The notes under the pieces: generated by a model
Told to the model about the DNA's origin: nothing
Databases searched by the model: none
Seen by the model: the letters and a program-made list of their open reading frames with translations, nothing else
Assembly (NCBI RefSeq): GCF_002994005.1
Contig: NZ_POSN01000002.1
Coordinates: 251,855-315,854, forward strand
Origin: Apilactobacillus quenuiae
Lineage (GTDB): Bacteria; Bacillota; Bacilli; Lactobacillales; Lactobacillaceae
Length of the DNA: 64,000 nt
Reading direction: 5' to 3'
Position numbers and translations under genes: made by a program
Shown: positions 37,789-47,582 of the stretch, in pieces
How positions within the stretch are numbered: position 1 is the stretch's first letter
Layout: every line of letters starts with the position of its first letter

Positions 37789-37854
37789 TTGAATTTTATA
37801 ATTTTTATTCTAAAATAACTATAATAAATTTATATTAATAAGTGAGCGTTAAAA

Positions 37855-38616
37855 ATGAAAAGATTTAAAAATAAAAAAATTGAATTATTGTATAGTATTT
37901 TTATTGTTATATTAGCGATTTTATCGGTTTTACTTGTCATATTTGATTATTTTAATATTATTAATATATATAATGGTATTTTATGTAAAATATATTATGG
38001 TATCTGGATATTTTATATCATCGATTATGTAACCGGATTCTTAATGACCAAAGACAAGAAACAATTTCTTTTAGAAACTGCTTTAGATTTAATATCTTTA
38101 ATCCCAGCACACCCTATTTTTGTAATTTTTCGATTATATCGAGTAATAAGAATCGTAAGATATTACAATATATTCTGGAAATTTGGCTGGGATGGTAAAT
38201 TTACTGGTGGACTACATCGGTTTATATATGATACTGGATTTATTTATCTATTTTCAGTCAGTATCGTCATTTTAATTTTAAGTGCATTAATTTTTTCCTT
38301 TTTCGAACATTATAATTTATCAACATCTTTATGGTGGGCCATTACAACAGCAACAACCGTTGGTTATGGAGACATTGCCCCACAAACTGCTGGTGGTAGA
38401 TGCATCGCCGTATTCCTAATGTTCGGTGGGGTTGGTTTTATTGGTTTATTAACATCTACCATTACTGATTTTTTCACTCATGACAGTAGTGATGCCACTG
38501 ATGATAAGATTGATAAATTAAGTTTACAAATTGAAGAATTAACCAAACAAGTCAATCATTTACAAAAAAATGTCAATAAAAAAAGTGCTTCTCAAAAGAG
38601 AAACACTAAAAAATAA
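37855..38616 (+). CDS. Potassium channel, voltage-gated-like
   Basis: 253 aa. S1-S4-like helices, the S4 with spaced arginines (FRLYRVIRIVRYY), then a pore with the K+ selectivity filter TVGYGD at 168-173 and a C-terminal coiled coil (KIDKLSLQIEELTKQV) that could hold the tetramer together. The SD is weak (GTGAG). It converges with the ferredoxin-NADP reductase gene with 3 nt between stops and no obvious terminator. Confidence 0.9.
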   Translation: MKRFKNKKIELLYSIFIVILAILSVLLVIFDYFNIINIYNGILCKIYYGIWIFYIIDYVTGFLMTKDKKQFLLETALDLISLIPAHPIFVIFRLYRVIRIVRYYNIFWKFGWDGKFTGGLHRFIYDTGFIYLFSVSIVILILSALIFSFFEHYNLSTSLWWAITTATTVGYGDIAPQTAGGRCIAVFLMFGGVGFIGLLTSTITDFFTHDSSDATDDKIDKLSLQIEELTKQVNHLQKNVNKKSASQKRNTKK

Positions 38617-38619
38617 AAA

Positions 38620-39615
38620 TTAATTATTGGTTAACTGCGTACTATGAATTGGAGTATGGTTATCTGGATATAAATCATTCATAATTGCATTTACAGCAAT
38701 AGGCACTTCACCAAAACCAGTTGCAATAATAGTTTGCTTACCGTCATATTTGGCTTGGTCACCTACTGAATATACATTATGAACATTAGTTTCTAAAGTT
38801 GGACTAACCTTAGTAGCATGATGATCTTTTTCTAAATCTAACTTCCAAGATTCCATATCCTTATTGTTAGAAATAAAACCATAATTAACTAAAATTTTAT
38901 CGACAGTAATATTTTTAAAATCATCATCAGTTTTCATCTTTTTAGCAATAACTGTGACTTGGTCGTTATCGGCAGATTTCAATTGCTTAATTAGGTATGG
39001 AGTAATTAATTCAACGGAAGACTTTTTAAGTAAATCTACCATATGTTCTAATCCCCTAAATTCATTGCGACGATGTAATAAATATACTTTTTTAGCCGTT
39101 TTTTCTAACATTAAGGCTTGGTCAATTGCTGAATCGCCACCTCCAGCAACTAAAACAGCTTTATCTTTAAATTGTTGGATATCTTTAGCAGTATAGACTA
39201 ATTGTTTATTCTCAAAATCACTAGCACCATCTGCCATAAGTTTACGAGGATTAAATGCACCATTTCCGACAGCAATAATAATTGCTTTTGATTTACTATT
39301 ACCTTTATTGGTAGTAATATTAAACATATTTTCATCACCGACTACATTGGTAACAGTTTCATTTAACTTAATATCACCATTCATTGTATTTAATTGGCTT
39401 TGTAAATTATTAACTAAATCACGCCCCTTAATGGCAGCTTGACCTGGAATATCTAATAAAGTTTTTTCTGGATAAAGCGCATTCACTTGGCCACCTAGTT
39501 CAGATAAGCTTTCAATAATTTGAAACTTAGCATTTCTTAAACCGGCATATAATCCTGCAAACATACCAACAGGACCTCCGCCAATAATTGTGATATCATA
39601 GATTGAATCTGTCAT
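38620..39615 (-). CDS. Ferredoxin/flavodoxin-NADP reductase (type 2, thioredoxin-reductase-like)
   Basis: 331 aa flavoprotein. FAD site IIGGGPVGMFAGLYAGL at the N-terminus, NADPH site AVLVAGGGDSAIDQALML in the middle, and FAD motif VYSVGDQAKYDGK near the C-terminus. The CxxC of true thioredoxin reductases is absent, which with the sequence style assigns it to YumC-type ferredoxin-NADP+ reductases. It passes electrons between NADPH and ferredoxin or flavodoxin. AAAGGAG lies upstream of ATG; divergent from the gene at 39697. Confidence 0.9.
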   Translation of the reverse strand: MTDSIYDITIIGGGPVGMFAGLYAGLRNAKFQIIESLSELGGQVNALYPEKTLLDIPGQAAIKGRDLVNNLQSQLNTMNGDIKLNETVTNVVGDENMFNITTNKGNSKSKAIIIAVGNGAFNPRKLMADGASDFENKQLVYTAKDIQQFKDKAVLVAGGGDSAIDQALMLEKTAKKVYLLHRRNEFRGLEHMVDLLKKSSVELITPYLIKQLKSADNDQVTVIAKKMKTDDDFKNITVDKILVNYGFISNNKDMESWKLDLEKDHHATKVSPTLETNVHNVYSVGDQAKYDGKQTIIATGFGEVPIAVNAIMNDLYPDNHTPIHSTQLTNN

Positions 39616-39696
39616 TTTAAATTAACTCCTTTTATTTTCGCGTTATTTAATATATTATGTACCATATAGTTATACTTTAGCAAAGGAAGAGCACTT

Positions 39697-40491
39697 ATGC
39701 ATAGCAGAAGAAAAAGAAAAATTATCATTGGAATCATCTTATTCATAGAAGCAATTGCGTTTATTACATCTACCCTTTGGGTTTTTAGAGGGCGCGTCTT
39801 AAATGATGTTAAAGTTGAAAAAAGTAGAACCGCAACCATTTTCATTCCTGGTTATGGTGGTAATGCAGTTTCAACTGATGATTTCATAAACCAATTTAAT
39901 GATCATGGAATTGCCAAACGTTCATTACGTATTTACATATCTAATGACGGTAAAGTTTCTACCATGAAGAAGTATGTTAAAAAAATAAAGAAAGATAACC
40001 CATTAGTTCAACTAATTTTCCAAGATAATACTCATCCTGAAAAACAAGCTGATCAAATGGTGAATGTCATGTCATATCTACATGATAAATATAAAATCAA
40101 ATCAGTAAACTTCTTAGGCCATTCTTCTGGTGGAACGATTGCTTATGAATATATGGTAAAGCACCCTCACCAAAAAAATGCGCCAGAAGCTAATAAATTT
40201 GTAAGTATCGCCAATGATTATGATCCAAATGATAAACGTGTTAAGAACTTGCCCCGTACTTTGCATGTATTAAATATTGCTGGTGAAATTTATAATGTTG
40301 GTACCGATGGTGAAGAAGCGGTTAACATCGTTAAACCTATGGGTAAATTGGTAAAACCATATGTTAAGAGTTATCAATTCTATTTATATCGAGCTGATCC
40401 ACTTTCAGCAGAACATTCAATGCTTCACGAAAACCCTAGTCTGGATAAGACGATTGCTGAATTCTTGTTTAATAAACACCCTAAATTATAA
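39697..40491 (+). CDS. DUF915-type alpha/beta hydrolase
   Basis: 264 aa. N-terminal membrane anchor (RRKRKIIIGIILFIEAIAF), then an alpha/beta hydrolase domain with FIPGYGGNAVSTDDF (oxyanion region), nucleophile elbow FLGHSSGGTIAYEY, a YDPND acidic loop and His in SAEHSMLHENP. This matches the DUF915 family, common in lactobacilli as cell-surface hydrolases. Substrate unknown. AAAGGAAGAG precedes ATG. Confidence 0.85.
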   Translation: MHSRRKRKIIIGIILFIEAIAFITSTLWVFRGRVLNDVKVEKSRTATIFIPGYGGNAVSTDDFINQFNDHGIAKRSLRIYISNDGKVSTMKKYVKKIKKDNPLVQLIFQDNTHPEKQADQMVNVMSYLHDKYKIKSVNFLGHSSGGTIAYEYMVKHPHQKNAPEANKFVSIANDYDPNDKRVKNLPRTLHVLNIAGEIYNVGTDGEEAVNIVKPMGKLVKPYVKSYQFYLYRADPLSAEHSMLHENPSLDKTIAEFLFNKHPKL

Positions 40492-40492
40492 G

Positions 40493-40527
40493 AAAAAGAC
40501 TGAAGATATATGCTTCAGTCTTTTTTA
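40493..40527 (+). terminator. Terminator after the DUF915 gene
   Basis: AAAAAGACTGAAG/CTTCAGTCTTTTT around a 7-nt loop. Confidence 0.88.
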
Positions 40528-40672
40528 TTGTTCGGATTTAATATAGTTTATTAAATAAATTATATTAAAATGGTTTATTTTTTCAATTTTTAGCAATATA
40601 ATGAGTTTATAAATGAAAAATGTTCATGAAGAAATTTCATGAGGGGTAAAAAACTTGGGAGGGTTTTTCATT

Positions 40673-41635
40673 ATGGCAAAAAAGAAATTAATTCTTGATT
40701 TAGATACTGGTGTGGATGACGCAATGGCTATTGCTTATGCTGTCGCCGCACCTAATGCCGACCTAATTGGTATCGTTAATTCTTATGGAAATGTGGTTGT
40801 TGAACAAGCCGCTAAAAATTCATTACAAATTCTTGATTTGCTGGGCGCAAGTGATGTGCCAGTATTTGAAGGAGAAAGTCATTCACAAACAAGTGATCAT
40901 TTTGATGTAATGCCGGTTTCAGCTCATATTCATGGTAAAAACGGAATTGGTGAAGTCAAATTACCAGAAAGTAGCCGTTCAGTAGAAAAAGAATCTGGTG
41001 TTGATTTTATGATTGATGCTGCACATAAATATGGAAAAGATTTAACTATTATTCCTACTGGCCCATTAACCAATTTAGCAGCCGCGTTACGTAAAGATCC
41101 TGAAATTAGTGACCTAATTGGTCAAGTTACTTTAATGGGTGGTGCTCTAACTGTTCCTGGTAATGTTTCAGATGCAGCTGAAGCAAACATCAATCAAGAT
41201 GCTGAAGCCGCAAATGAAGTATTCACTAACAAAGTACCTGTTACTATGGTTGGTCTGGATGTTACTTTAAGAACATTATTAACTAAAAAAGAAACTCAAC
41301 AATGGCGTGATTTAGGTACAATGGCTGGTGAAAAATTTGCTGATATTGTTGATTACTACATTGGCATTTATGATGAAATGTATCCTGAACTAGGTGGTTG
41401 TTCGCTTCATGATCCACTAGCAGTTGGTGTTGCTTGCGACCCTACATTTGTTAAAACATTGGATCTTGATATGATCGTCCATCATGGTAAAGAAAATTAT
41501 GGTCGTACTACTGGTGATACTGCAAAATTAGATGATCCTAATCCTTCTGATAAAGCAGCTATTCAAGTTGATGATGAACGTTATTTAAAAACATTTATGC
41601 AATATTTAACTAAATTATTTGCAGACAATAAATAA
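40673..41635 (+). CDS. Inosine-uridine-type nucleoside hydrolase
   Basis: About 320 aa. Hydrolyses ribonucleosides to base and ribose (purine/pyrimidine salvage). Ca2+-binding N-terminal ILDLDTGVDDAMAIAYA (the DTDxGxDD-type motif), GPLTNLAAAL, LMGGAL and the C-terminal His of CSLHDPLAV are the IUNH signatures. A TTG at 40655 also opens the frame, but GGGAGG (overlapping it) sets ATG 40673 as the start. A short inverted repeat TCATGAA/TTCATGA lies just upstream in the leader. Confidence 0.92.
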   Translation: MAKKKLILDLDTGVDDAMAIAYAVAAPNADLIGIVNSYGNVVVEQAAKNSLQILDLLGASDVPVFEGESHSQTSDHFDVMPVSAHIHGKNGIGEVKLPESSRSVEKESGVDFMIDAAHKYGKDLTIIPTGPLTNLAAALRKDPEISDLIGQVTLMGGALTVPGNVSDAAEANINQDAEAANEVFTNKVPVTMVGLDVTLRTLLTKKETQQWRDLGTMAGEKFADIVDYYIGIYDEMYPELGGCSLHDPLAVGVACDPTFVKTLDLDMIVHHGKENYGRTTGDTAKLDDPNPSDKAAIQVDDERYLKTFMQYLTKLFADNK

Positions 41636-41637
41636 TA

Positions 41638-41673
41638 ATAAAAATTCCTACTATAAATTAGTAGGAATTTTTA
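41638..41673. terminator. Bidirectional terminator
   Basis: AAAATTCCTAC (41641-41651)/GTAGGAATTTT (41661-41671) between two convergent genes. Confidence 0.85.
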
Positions 41674-41674
41674 T

Positions 41675-42478
41675 TTAATCTTTAAAATATTTTTCAAGAT
41701 AAGCTGCAACCCCATCTTGATTATTATCAAGTGTTACATCATCACCAATTGCTTTAATATCATCTTTAGCATTATCCATTACTATTCCTAAACTTGAAGC
41801 TTTCAACATTTCAATATCATTTTCTGCATCACCAAAAGACATCAGATTATCGAAATCTAAATCAAAATGTTTCAGTAGTTGTTCTAACCCCACTGATTTA
41901 TTCATTCCATTTTGAATAAATTCCATAATTTTAGGTTGTGAGCGGACAATATGATAATAATTTTGGACTTCTTCAGGCATATTATTACGAGCCCAATCTA
42001 ATTTATCAGCCTGTTCTGACATAATAGCTTTACTATATTTTTTATCGGGTAATTCATTAAACTGAGCATTAATAAATTCTAAATTAGAATTTAAAACTTC
42101 TTTGTAGGTAGACTTAACTAAATCGGTCAGCTCATAAACTTTCTCGAAATCTAAAATATCTAACGGTAAATCATTTTTTTTAGCAAAATTATGAACTAAA
42201 TCAAAATTTTTTAATTTTAACCCCTTTTGAAATAATAAATGTTTGTCCCGATTTCTAATCACCATGGCACCATTAAAAGTAATTGTATAATCTTGACCTT
42301 CTGTTAGTCCCAATTGTTCAATGTATGGCCAAACCGCATTAATGGGGCGTCCAGTGCATAAAACAATTTTAATACCTTTGCTATGTAGTTTTTTTAAAAT
42401 ATCTTCATTTTTTCGACTAATTTTTTTATTAGAATTTAATAAGGTGTTGTCTAGATCTAAAGCGATCATTTGTATCAT
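41675..42478 (-). CDS. Cof-type HAD phosphatase
   Basis: 267 aa, cytosolic. HAD motif I DLDNTLLNSNKK (Asp8 nucleophile), motif II CTGRP, C2 cap, motif III Lys in the middle region, and motif IV MSFGDAENDIEML. Class IIB (Cof/YidA) sugar-phosphate or flavin-phosphate phosphatase; substrates are broad in this family. ATG behind AAGGGAG. Confidence 0.9.
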   Translation of the reverse strand: MIQMIALDLDNTLLNSNKKISRKNEDILKKLHSKGIKIVLCTGRPINAVWPYIEQLGLTEGQDYTITFNGAMVIRNRDKHLLFQKGLKLKNFDLVHNFAKKNDLPLDILDFEKVYELTDLVKSTYKEVLNSNLEFINAQFNELPDKKYSKAIMSEQADKLDWARNNMPEEVQNYYHIVRSQPKIMEFIQNGMNKSVGLEQLLKHFDLDFDNLMSFGDAENDIEMLKASSLGIVMDNAKDDIKAIGDDVTLDNNQDGVAAYLEKYFKD

Positions 42479-42512
42479 AAAAATTCATCTCCCTTGTTAT
42501 TACTATTCTATA

Positions 42513-42547
42513 CAAAAAAAGCATTAATTCAAATTTGAATTAATGCC
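42513..42547 (-). terminator. Terminator after the Spx-like gene
   Basis: GCATTAATTCAAA/TTTGAATTAATGC, a continuous 13-bp palindrome, with TTTTTTT on the minus strand. Confidence 0.88.
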
Positions 42548-42565
42548 GTATACTCTAAATCAAGC

Positions 42566-42973
42566 TTAAGCTTCGAGTTGTGATTCTAGTTCCTTCAATT
42601 CAGTTTCGCGAATAGAACGTGGCAAGAAACGACGAATTTCTTCTTCATTATAACCGACTTCTAGACGCTTATTATCAAACACGATAGGACGTTTAATTAA
42701 ATCTGGATATTTAACAACTAAATCAACTAATTTTGATAATGATAGATTATCAAAATCAATGTTTAATTTCTTAAATATTTTGGAACGAGTTGAAATAATA
42801 TCTTCACTACCATTTTCAGTTAAACGAAGAATTTGTTTTACTTCGTTAGCATTTAATGGATTGGAATTGATATTTCTTTCCTTAAATGAGATATTATGAG
42901 CTTTTAACCAAGCTCTGGCTTTACGACTTGAAGCACTACTTGGTGCAACATAAAGATTCAACATATCTATCAC
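42566..42973 (-). CDS. Spx/ArsC-family regulator lacking the redox cysteines
   Basis: 132-135 aa. Spx proteins bind the RNA polymerase alpha C-terminal domain and alter promoter choice under disulfide stress, sensed through Cys10-xx-Cys13. Here the fold is clearly Spx (RKARAWLKAHNISFKERNI, IISTRSKIFKKLN, KRPIVFDNKRLEVGYNEEEI, RRFLPR), but the switch reads PSSASSRKA, so both cysteines are serine when aligned with B. subtilis Spx from the Met at codon 4. The Arg corresponding to Spx Arg52, needed for alpha contact, cannot be checked without alignment. It is probably a redox-independent paralogue. Confidence 0.87.
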   Translation of the reverse strand: MIDMLNLYVAPSSASSRKARAWLKAHNISFKERNINSNPLNANEVKQILRLTENGSEDIISTRSKIFKKLNIDFDNLSLSKLVDLVVKYPDLIKRPIVFDNKRLEVGYNEEEIRRFLPRSIRETELKELESQLEA

Positions 42974-43174
42974 CTCTAAAATCGCTCAATTAACGAAAAA
43001 ACAAGTATATCTAATTATAAATACTTACTAATAGTAAATATTCATAACTACTTTTATGCTAACATAATAGAATTATAAATCAATTGTATTTTAAATATAT
43101 TATAAATTTACACAAGCATAAAATAAGATTATAATTTCTATAAATGAACGGAATATATACGGGAGTGAAAAAGA

Positions 43175-44731
43175 ATGAAAATTAACCTTTTAGCAACTAG
43201 CGATACTCACGGATTCTTATTCCCTACTAATTATGTAAACCTAAAAGATAATAAACCTTTTGGCCTTTTAAGATGTGCAACTTGTTTTAAAGATCAAAAG
43301 CAAAAATTAGAAAATACCGTAACTATTGACAATGGTGACTTTATAGAAGGATCTCCTTTAGCATATTATATTGCTAAAGTTAAAAAACAACCATCACCAA
43401 CTCAAATCAGTAATTCTTTCAATATGATGGATTATGATTTTGGAGTATTGGGTAATCATGAATTCAACTACGGACTAGACTATTTACATAAAGCAATTAA
43501 AGAATCTAATCGTCAATTTTTATGTGCTAACATTATCGATGAACATAATAATAATCCATTTGGTAAACCATATGTAATTAAAAATATTAACGGAGTTAAA
43601 GTAGGTTTCTTGGGACTAACAACTCAAGGAACTACTAAATGGGAGAATCCTGAAAACTTAAAAGGATTAAAATTTTTATCAGCAGCTGATACCGCTAAAA
43701 AATATATTCACGAAATGAATAAAAAAACTGATTTAAATGTTATCGTATATCATGGCGGAATTGAAAAAGATAAATTTGGTAATCCAACGGAAGAATTAAA
43801 TGGTGAAAATGAAACATATAATATTTTGTCCAATATTGAAGGAATTGATGCAATTGTAACTGGTCATCAACACCGAAAAATTGCTGGGCATTTATTTAAT
43901 ATCCCTATCATTCAAGTTGGTCACCGTGGTGAATATGTAGGACATATTGAATTAAATATTGAGCAAAAAAATGGAAAATATTTTGTCAAAAATAGTAATG
44001 CTGAATTAATTGCAACAAAGGACTACCAAATAGATGACGGAATTGCTAACACATTGTTGCCCATACAAAATGATATTAATCATTGGTTAGATGAACCTAT
44101 GGCCCGTATTACAGGAAACATGGAATTTAATGATTCATTTAACGTTCGACTAAATAAAAATAGCTTTATTCAATTTATACAAGAAATTCAAATGAAAACA
44201 ATGGGTGTGGACATATCTGCCACTGCTCTGTTCAATAATGAAGCGCATGGGTTTGAAAATCCTATTACAATGCGCAATATTATAACTAATTATGTATATC
44301 CTAATACATTAGCTGTATTAGAGATAACGGGTGCTGATTTAAAAGCCGCTATTGAAACTAGCGCTAAATATTTTACAGTTGAAAACGGCAATATCACAAT
44401 TAATCATGATTATATTTTTCCTAAAGCAAAACATTATAATTATGATATGTATGAAGGCGTTGATTATGTAATTAACGTTGCGAAACCAGTTGGTAAACGT
44501 GTTACAAAATTAATTTATCATGGCAAACCAATTACTAGTGATCAAAAATTGAAAATTGCTTTAAATATTTATCGAGCTGTTGGTGGCGGTAATTTTACGA
44601 TGTTTAATGCTGGTAAAATTATTAAAAAAGATGGTCGGATGATGAGTCAATTAATTGCTGATTATTTAAGAAATCATAAAAATATAAAGGCAAAAAACAA
44701 TCACAACTTTAAAGTGATTTATAAACCATAA
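43175..44731 (+). CDS. Cytosolic 5'-nucleotidase/metallophosphoesterase
   Basis: 518 aa with no signal peptide. N-terminal calcineurin-like metallophosphatase domain: ATSDTHGFLFP (DxH), TIDNGDFIEG (GDF), VLGNHEFNYG (GNHE), VYHGGIEKD and VTGHQHRKI (GHxH). The C-terminal 5'-nucleotidase domain binds substrate (NIYRAVGGGNFTMF). UshA/YfkN family acting on nucleotides or cyclic nucleotides; being cytosolic here suggests internal nucleotide turnover. ATG behind GGGAG. Confidence 0.88.
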   Translation: MKINLLATSDTHGFLFPTNYVNLKDNKPFGLLRCATCFKDQKQKLENTVTIDNGDFIEGSPLAYYIAKVKKQPSPTQISNSFNMMDYDFGVLGNHEFNYGLDYLHKAIKESNRQFLCANIIDEHNNNPFGKPYVIKNINGVKVGFLGLTTQGTTKWENPENLKGLKFLSAADTAKKYIHEMNKKTDLNVIVYHGGIEKDKFGNPTEELNGENETYNILSNIEGIDAIVTGHQHRKIAGHLFNIPIIQVGHRGEYVGHIELNIEQKNGKYFVKNSNAELIATKDYQIDDGIANTLLPIQNDINHWLDEPMARITGNMEFNDSFNVRLNKNSFIQFIQEIQMKTMGVDISATALFNNEAHGFENPITMRNIITNYVYPNTLAVLEITGADLKAAIETSAKYFTVENGNITINHDYIFPKAKHYNYDMYEGVDYVINVAKPVGKRVTKLIYHGKPITSDQKLKIALNIYRAVGGGNFTMFNAGKIIKKDGRMMSQLIADYLRNHKNIKAKNNHNFKVIYKP

Positions 44732-44767
44732 AAAATAATCTCTAGATATTATCTAGAGATTATTTTT
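44730..44767. terminator. Bidirectional terminator
   Basis: Stem 44731-44747 with 44751-44767, a 17-bp match. Confidence 0.9.
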
Positions 44768-46350
44768 TACTTACTACCTGAATATTGTTTTTTTCGTTTT
44801 CCAACATATTGGACTGCTTTTAATGAACGAATAGCAGTAACTTTTATCTTACCTGGATAAGTTAATTCATCTTGAATTTGGTCTCTAACATGTTGAGTAA
44901 GTGCTTTACTCTTATCGTCATTAAGTATTTCTGGATTAACAATAATTCTAATTTCACGACCGGCTTGAATAGCATAACTGTCTTTAACACCCTTGTGTTG
45001 ATTAGCAATGTTTTCAAGATTTCTTAAACGAGTAACATACTCTTCAATTGATTCACTTCTAGCACCAGGTCTAGCCCCTGACATTGAGTCAGCAGTTGCT
45101 ACTAAAATAGAAATAGGGCTAGTAGGTTCAACGTCCCCATGATGAGCAGCAATTGCATTGATAACAACTTCGTCTTCATCAAAAGCCTTGGTTAACTTAA
45201 CCCCTAATTCAACATGGGTACCATCAACTTCATGATCAATAGCTTTTCCAATATCATGCAACAATCCTGCTCGTTTAGCTAATTTAACATTCATCCCTAA
45301 TTCTGCAGCTAAAACTCCAGTAATTTGAGCAACTTCAATTGAGTGGTATAAAACATTTTGTCCATAACTAGTTCTAAATTTTAATTTTCCAATAATTTTC
45401 ATTAAATCAGGATGCATGAGTCCAATTTTAAGTGAACGAACAACGTTTTCACCAGTTTCACGTAAACCCGCATGTACATTTTGAGTTGAAACATTGACTT
45501 GATTTTCAATATTATTATTAGTAAATTGACGAGAGATAATTAAATTTTCAATAGTGGTACGGGCAATTTCACGACGAAAAGCATCGTGCGTAACGATATG
45601 CAATAATAGCGAGTTTTCATCATCAAATATTAATTCAGTTCCCGTTAATGATTCCAATAATCTAATATGTTGTTCATCTCGACCAATTAATTTAGCTTTT
45701 ACATCACCATTAGGTAAAACTAAATTACGTTCAATATGTGTTTTGGGTTCATCACGAGCACCACGTTGAATTGACTCAATTAGTAATGAATTTGCTCTCT
45801 TATTAGCGGATACTTTGCTTTCGGCTAACTGATATTTCACTTCAATATCCGTTTCTCGTTTTAATTTCTTTTTGGTGTTAGCAAAGACATAATCGCGCGC
45901 TTGGTCAAAATTAAACGCACTAATTTGTTCAAGTTTAGAATGATGTTGATTTAAAATATCATGCGCTCTATCTAACGTATTATCAATATTAGAATTCATT
46001 TCGTCTTGTTTAATTTTACGATCATTTAAATCTGTAGAAAAACCTACTAAACGTTCTTTCATCTGTTTTAAAAATTTTTCATGTTGATCAAGACGTTGAT
46101 TACGAGTCTCATTTTCGTACTTTTGTGTGTCCATTTCATCATTAGAGGTTTTAATATACTTATTGATATCATGTTTTTCTTTGTTAATAAGATTATTACA
46201 ATACTCTTCAACTTTACGACTATTTTCCTTGATATAATAGTTTGCTTTTATTTGTGCATTGCTTATTTCATTATTAATTTTAAATTTATTAATCAATACA
46301 CCAGCGATAATTCCTAACAACAAGAATATCGCAAATAATAAACCAATCAA
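44767..46350 (-). CDS. rny: Ribonuclease Y
   Basis: 527 aa membrane-tethered endoribonuclease that initiates mRNA decay in low-GC Gram-positives. N-terminal helix (residues 2-22), a long coiled coil (about 35-200), a KH RNA-binding part (LPNGDVKAKLIGRDEQHIRLLE) and an HD domain with HDIGKAIDHEVDGTHVELG and IAAHHGDVEP metal ligands. Start is TTG 46350 with AGGAGG 8 nt before it. Confidence 0.94.
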   Translation of the reverse strand: MIGLLFAIFLLLGIIAGVLINKFKINNEISNAQIKANYYIKENSRKVEEYCNNLINKEKHDINKYIKTSNDEMDTQKYENETRNQRLDQHEKFLKQMKERLVGFSTDLNDRKIKQDEMNSNIDNTLDRAHDILNQHHSKLEQISAFNFDQARDYVFANTKKKLKRETDIEVKYQLAESKVSANKRANSLLIESIQRGARDEPKTHIERNLVLPNGDVKAKLIGRDEQHIRLLESLTGTELIFDDENSLLLHIVTHDAFRREIARTTIENLIISRQFTNNNIENQVNVSTQNVHAGLRETGENVVRSLKIGLMHPDLMKIIGKLKFRTSYGQNVLYHSIEVAQITGVLAAELGMNVKLAKRAGLLHDIGKAIDHEVDGTHVELGVKLTKAFDEDEVVINAIAAHHGDVEPTSPISILVATADSMSGARPGARSESIEEYVTRLRNLENIANQHKGVKDSYAIQAGREIRIIVNPEILNDDKSKALTQHVRDQIQDELTYPGKIKVTAIRSLKAVQYVGKRKKQYSGSK

Positions 46351-46512
46351 AATGGAGTCCTCCTCTCTGAAAATATTAATTATTTTTATTACATTTATTT
46401 TATATTATATATACACCCCTATTATCATAACATTTTCAAACACTTTTTTTATAATAATAAACAATAATTTTACAAAAAAATAAGCTATAAAATGAATTAT
46501 AGCCTATCTATA

Positions 46513-47466
46513 TTAATTAAAATAACGACCTAAGAAAGATTTAATTGTTTTAACATATAATTCTGGATTAGTTTGATAGGAAGCTGCATGTGGAGCATTT
46601 TTTACTAATAATAATTTTTTAGGTCCCTTACTTGCTTTATACAAAGGATAAACCATTTTAGTAGGTACAAAATTATCTTTATCGCCATGAATAAATAGCA
46701 TAGGCTTATGATTCTTTTGCACTTGCTTTAGAGCAGAAGCCTTATACAAACTATAACCAGCTCGAATATGGGTAATTCCACTTAGAATCGGTACTAATGG
46801 CCATCTAGGAAAATCTGATAAATGGTATAACTGCTTGGCCTCATGATTAATTTCATCAGAAGCACTAGTATATCCACAATCTTCAATATATGCTTTCAAT
46901 TGAGGTGGTACTGATTTTTCACCTGATACCATCATTGTAGTAGCACCACCCATACTAACACCAAACATAATCAATTGAGAATCTTTACCATTTTCTTCAA
47001 TCACCTGACGCATCCATTTGATGTAATCCATACGATCAGGCCAGCCGTATCCTACATAATTACCTTGACTTTGACCATGACCACGACTATCTGGAGTTAG
47101 AACATTATAGCCCATTTTATGAAAGATATAAGCATATGGAGCCATTAACTCTTTTTTACCCATATATCCATGTGCAATTATTACTGTTTTCTTTGTGGAT
47201 TTATCAGCCGGTAAATAATTAGCTACTAGTTTTAGATGATCAGTTGTCGACATTTGTGTCCAATGATATTTTTTAGCTGATTTATACCATTGATCACCCA
47301 GATAAAGTGGTGAAGATTTAGATATTTTTTTGTCCTTCAAGAAATTTTTCTTACCTGGAACCACCGCTACATGATAAAAATATAGTCCAGCTCCTAAAAA
47401 GCCAAAACACAATAAGAAAAAGAATATTCCTAAAGTAGTTAAGAAAATTTTTATTTTTTTACCCAA
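46513..47466 (-). CDS. Membrane-anchored alpha/beta hydrolase
   Basis: About 317 aa. N-terminal membrane helix, HGYMGKKELMAPYAY oxyanion loop, nucleophile Ser in MFGVSMGGATTMM, Asp in IHGDKDNFVP and His in NAPHAASYQ. It shares the CGYTSASDE and SKGPKKLL blocks with the hydrolase at 14953-15888. An ATG at 47481 also opens the frame, but its first codons are the SD (GGAG), so TTG 47466 (8 nt on) is preferred, giving MGKKIKIFLTT. Confidence 0.84.
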   Translation of the reverse strand: MGKKIKIFLTTLGIFFFLLCFGFLGAGLYFYHVAVVPGKKNFLKDKKISKSSPLYLGDQWYKSAKKYHWTQMSTTDHLKLVANYLPADKSTKKTVIIAHGYMGKKELMAPYAYIFHKMGYNVLTPDSRGHGQSQGNYVGYGWPDRMDYIKWMRQVIEENGKDSQLIMFGVSMGGATTMMVSGEKSVPPQLKAYIEDCGYTSASDEINHEAKQLYHLSDFPRWPLVPILSGITHIRAGYSLYKASALKQVQKNHKPMLFIHGDKDNFVPTKMVYPLYKASKGPKKLLLVKNAPHAASYQTNPELYVKTIKSFLGRYFN

Positions 47467-47582
47467 ATCAAACCACTCCATTTAATTTAATATTATGTTG
47501 ATTATATGTTTCATATTAATAAAATACAACTACCTAACAAGAAGTATCATTTTAAGTTATACTATTATTAGAGGTGATTAAG

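Noticed and set aside
40616-40645. TCATGAA/TTCATGA hairpin before the nucleoside hydrolase as a riboswitch or terminator
   Set aside because: The stem is only 7 bp with no T-run and no conserved aptamer; at most a weak operator.
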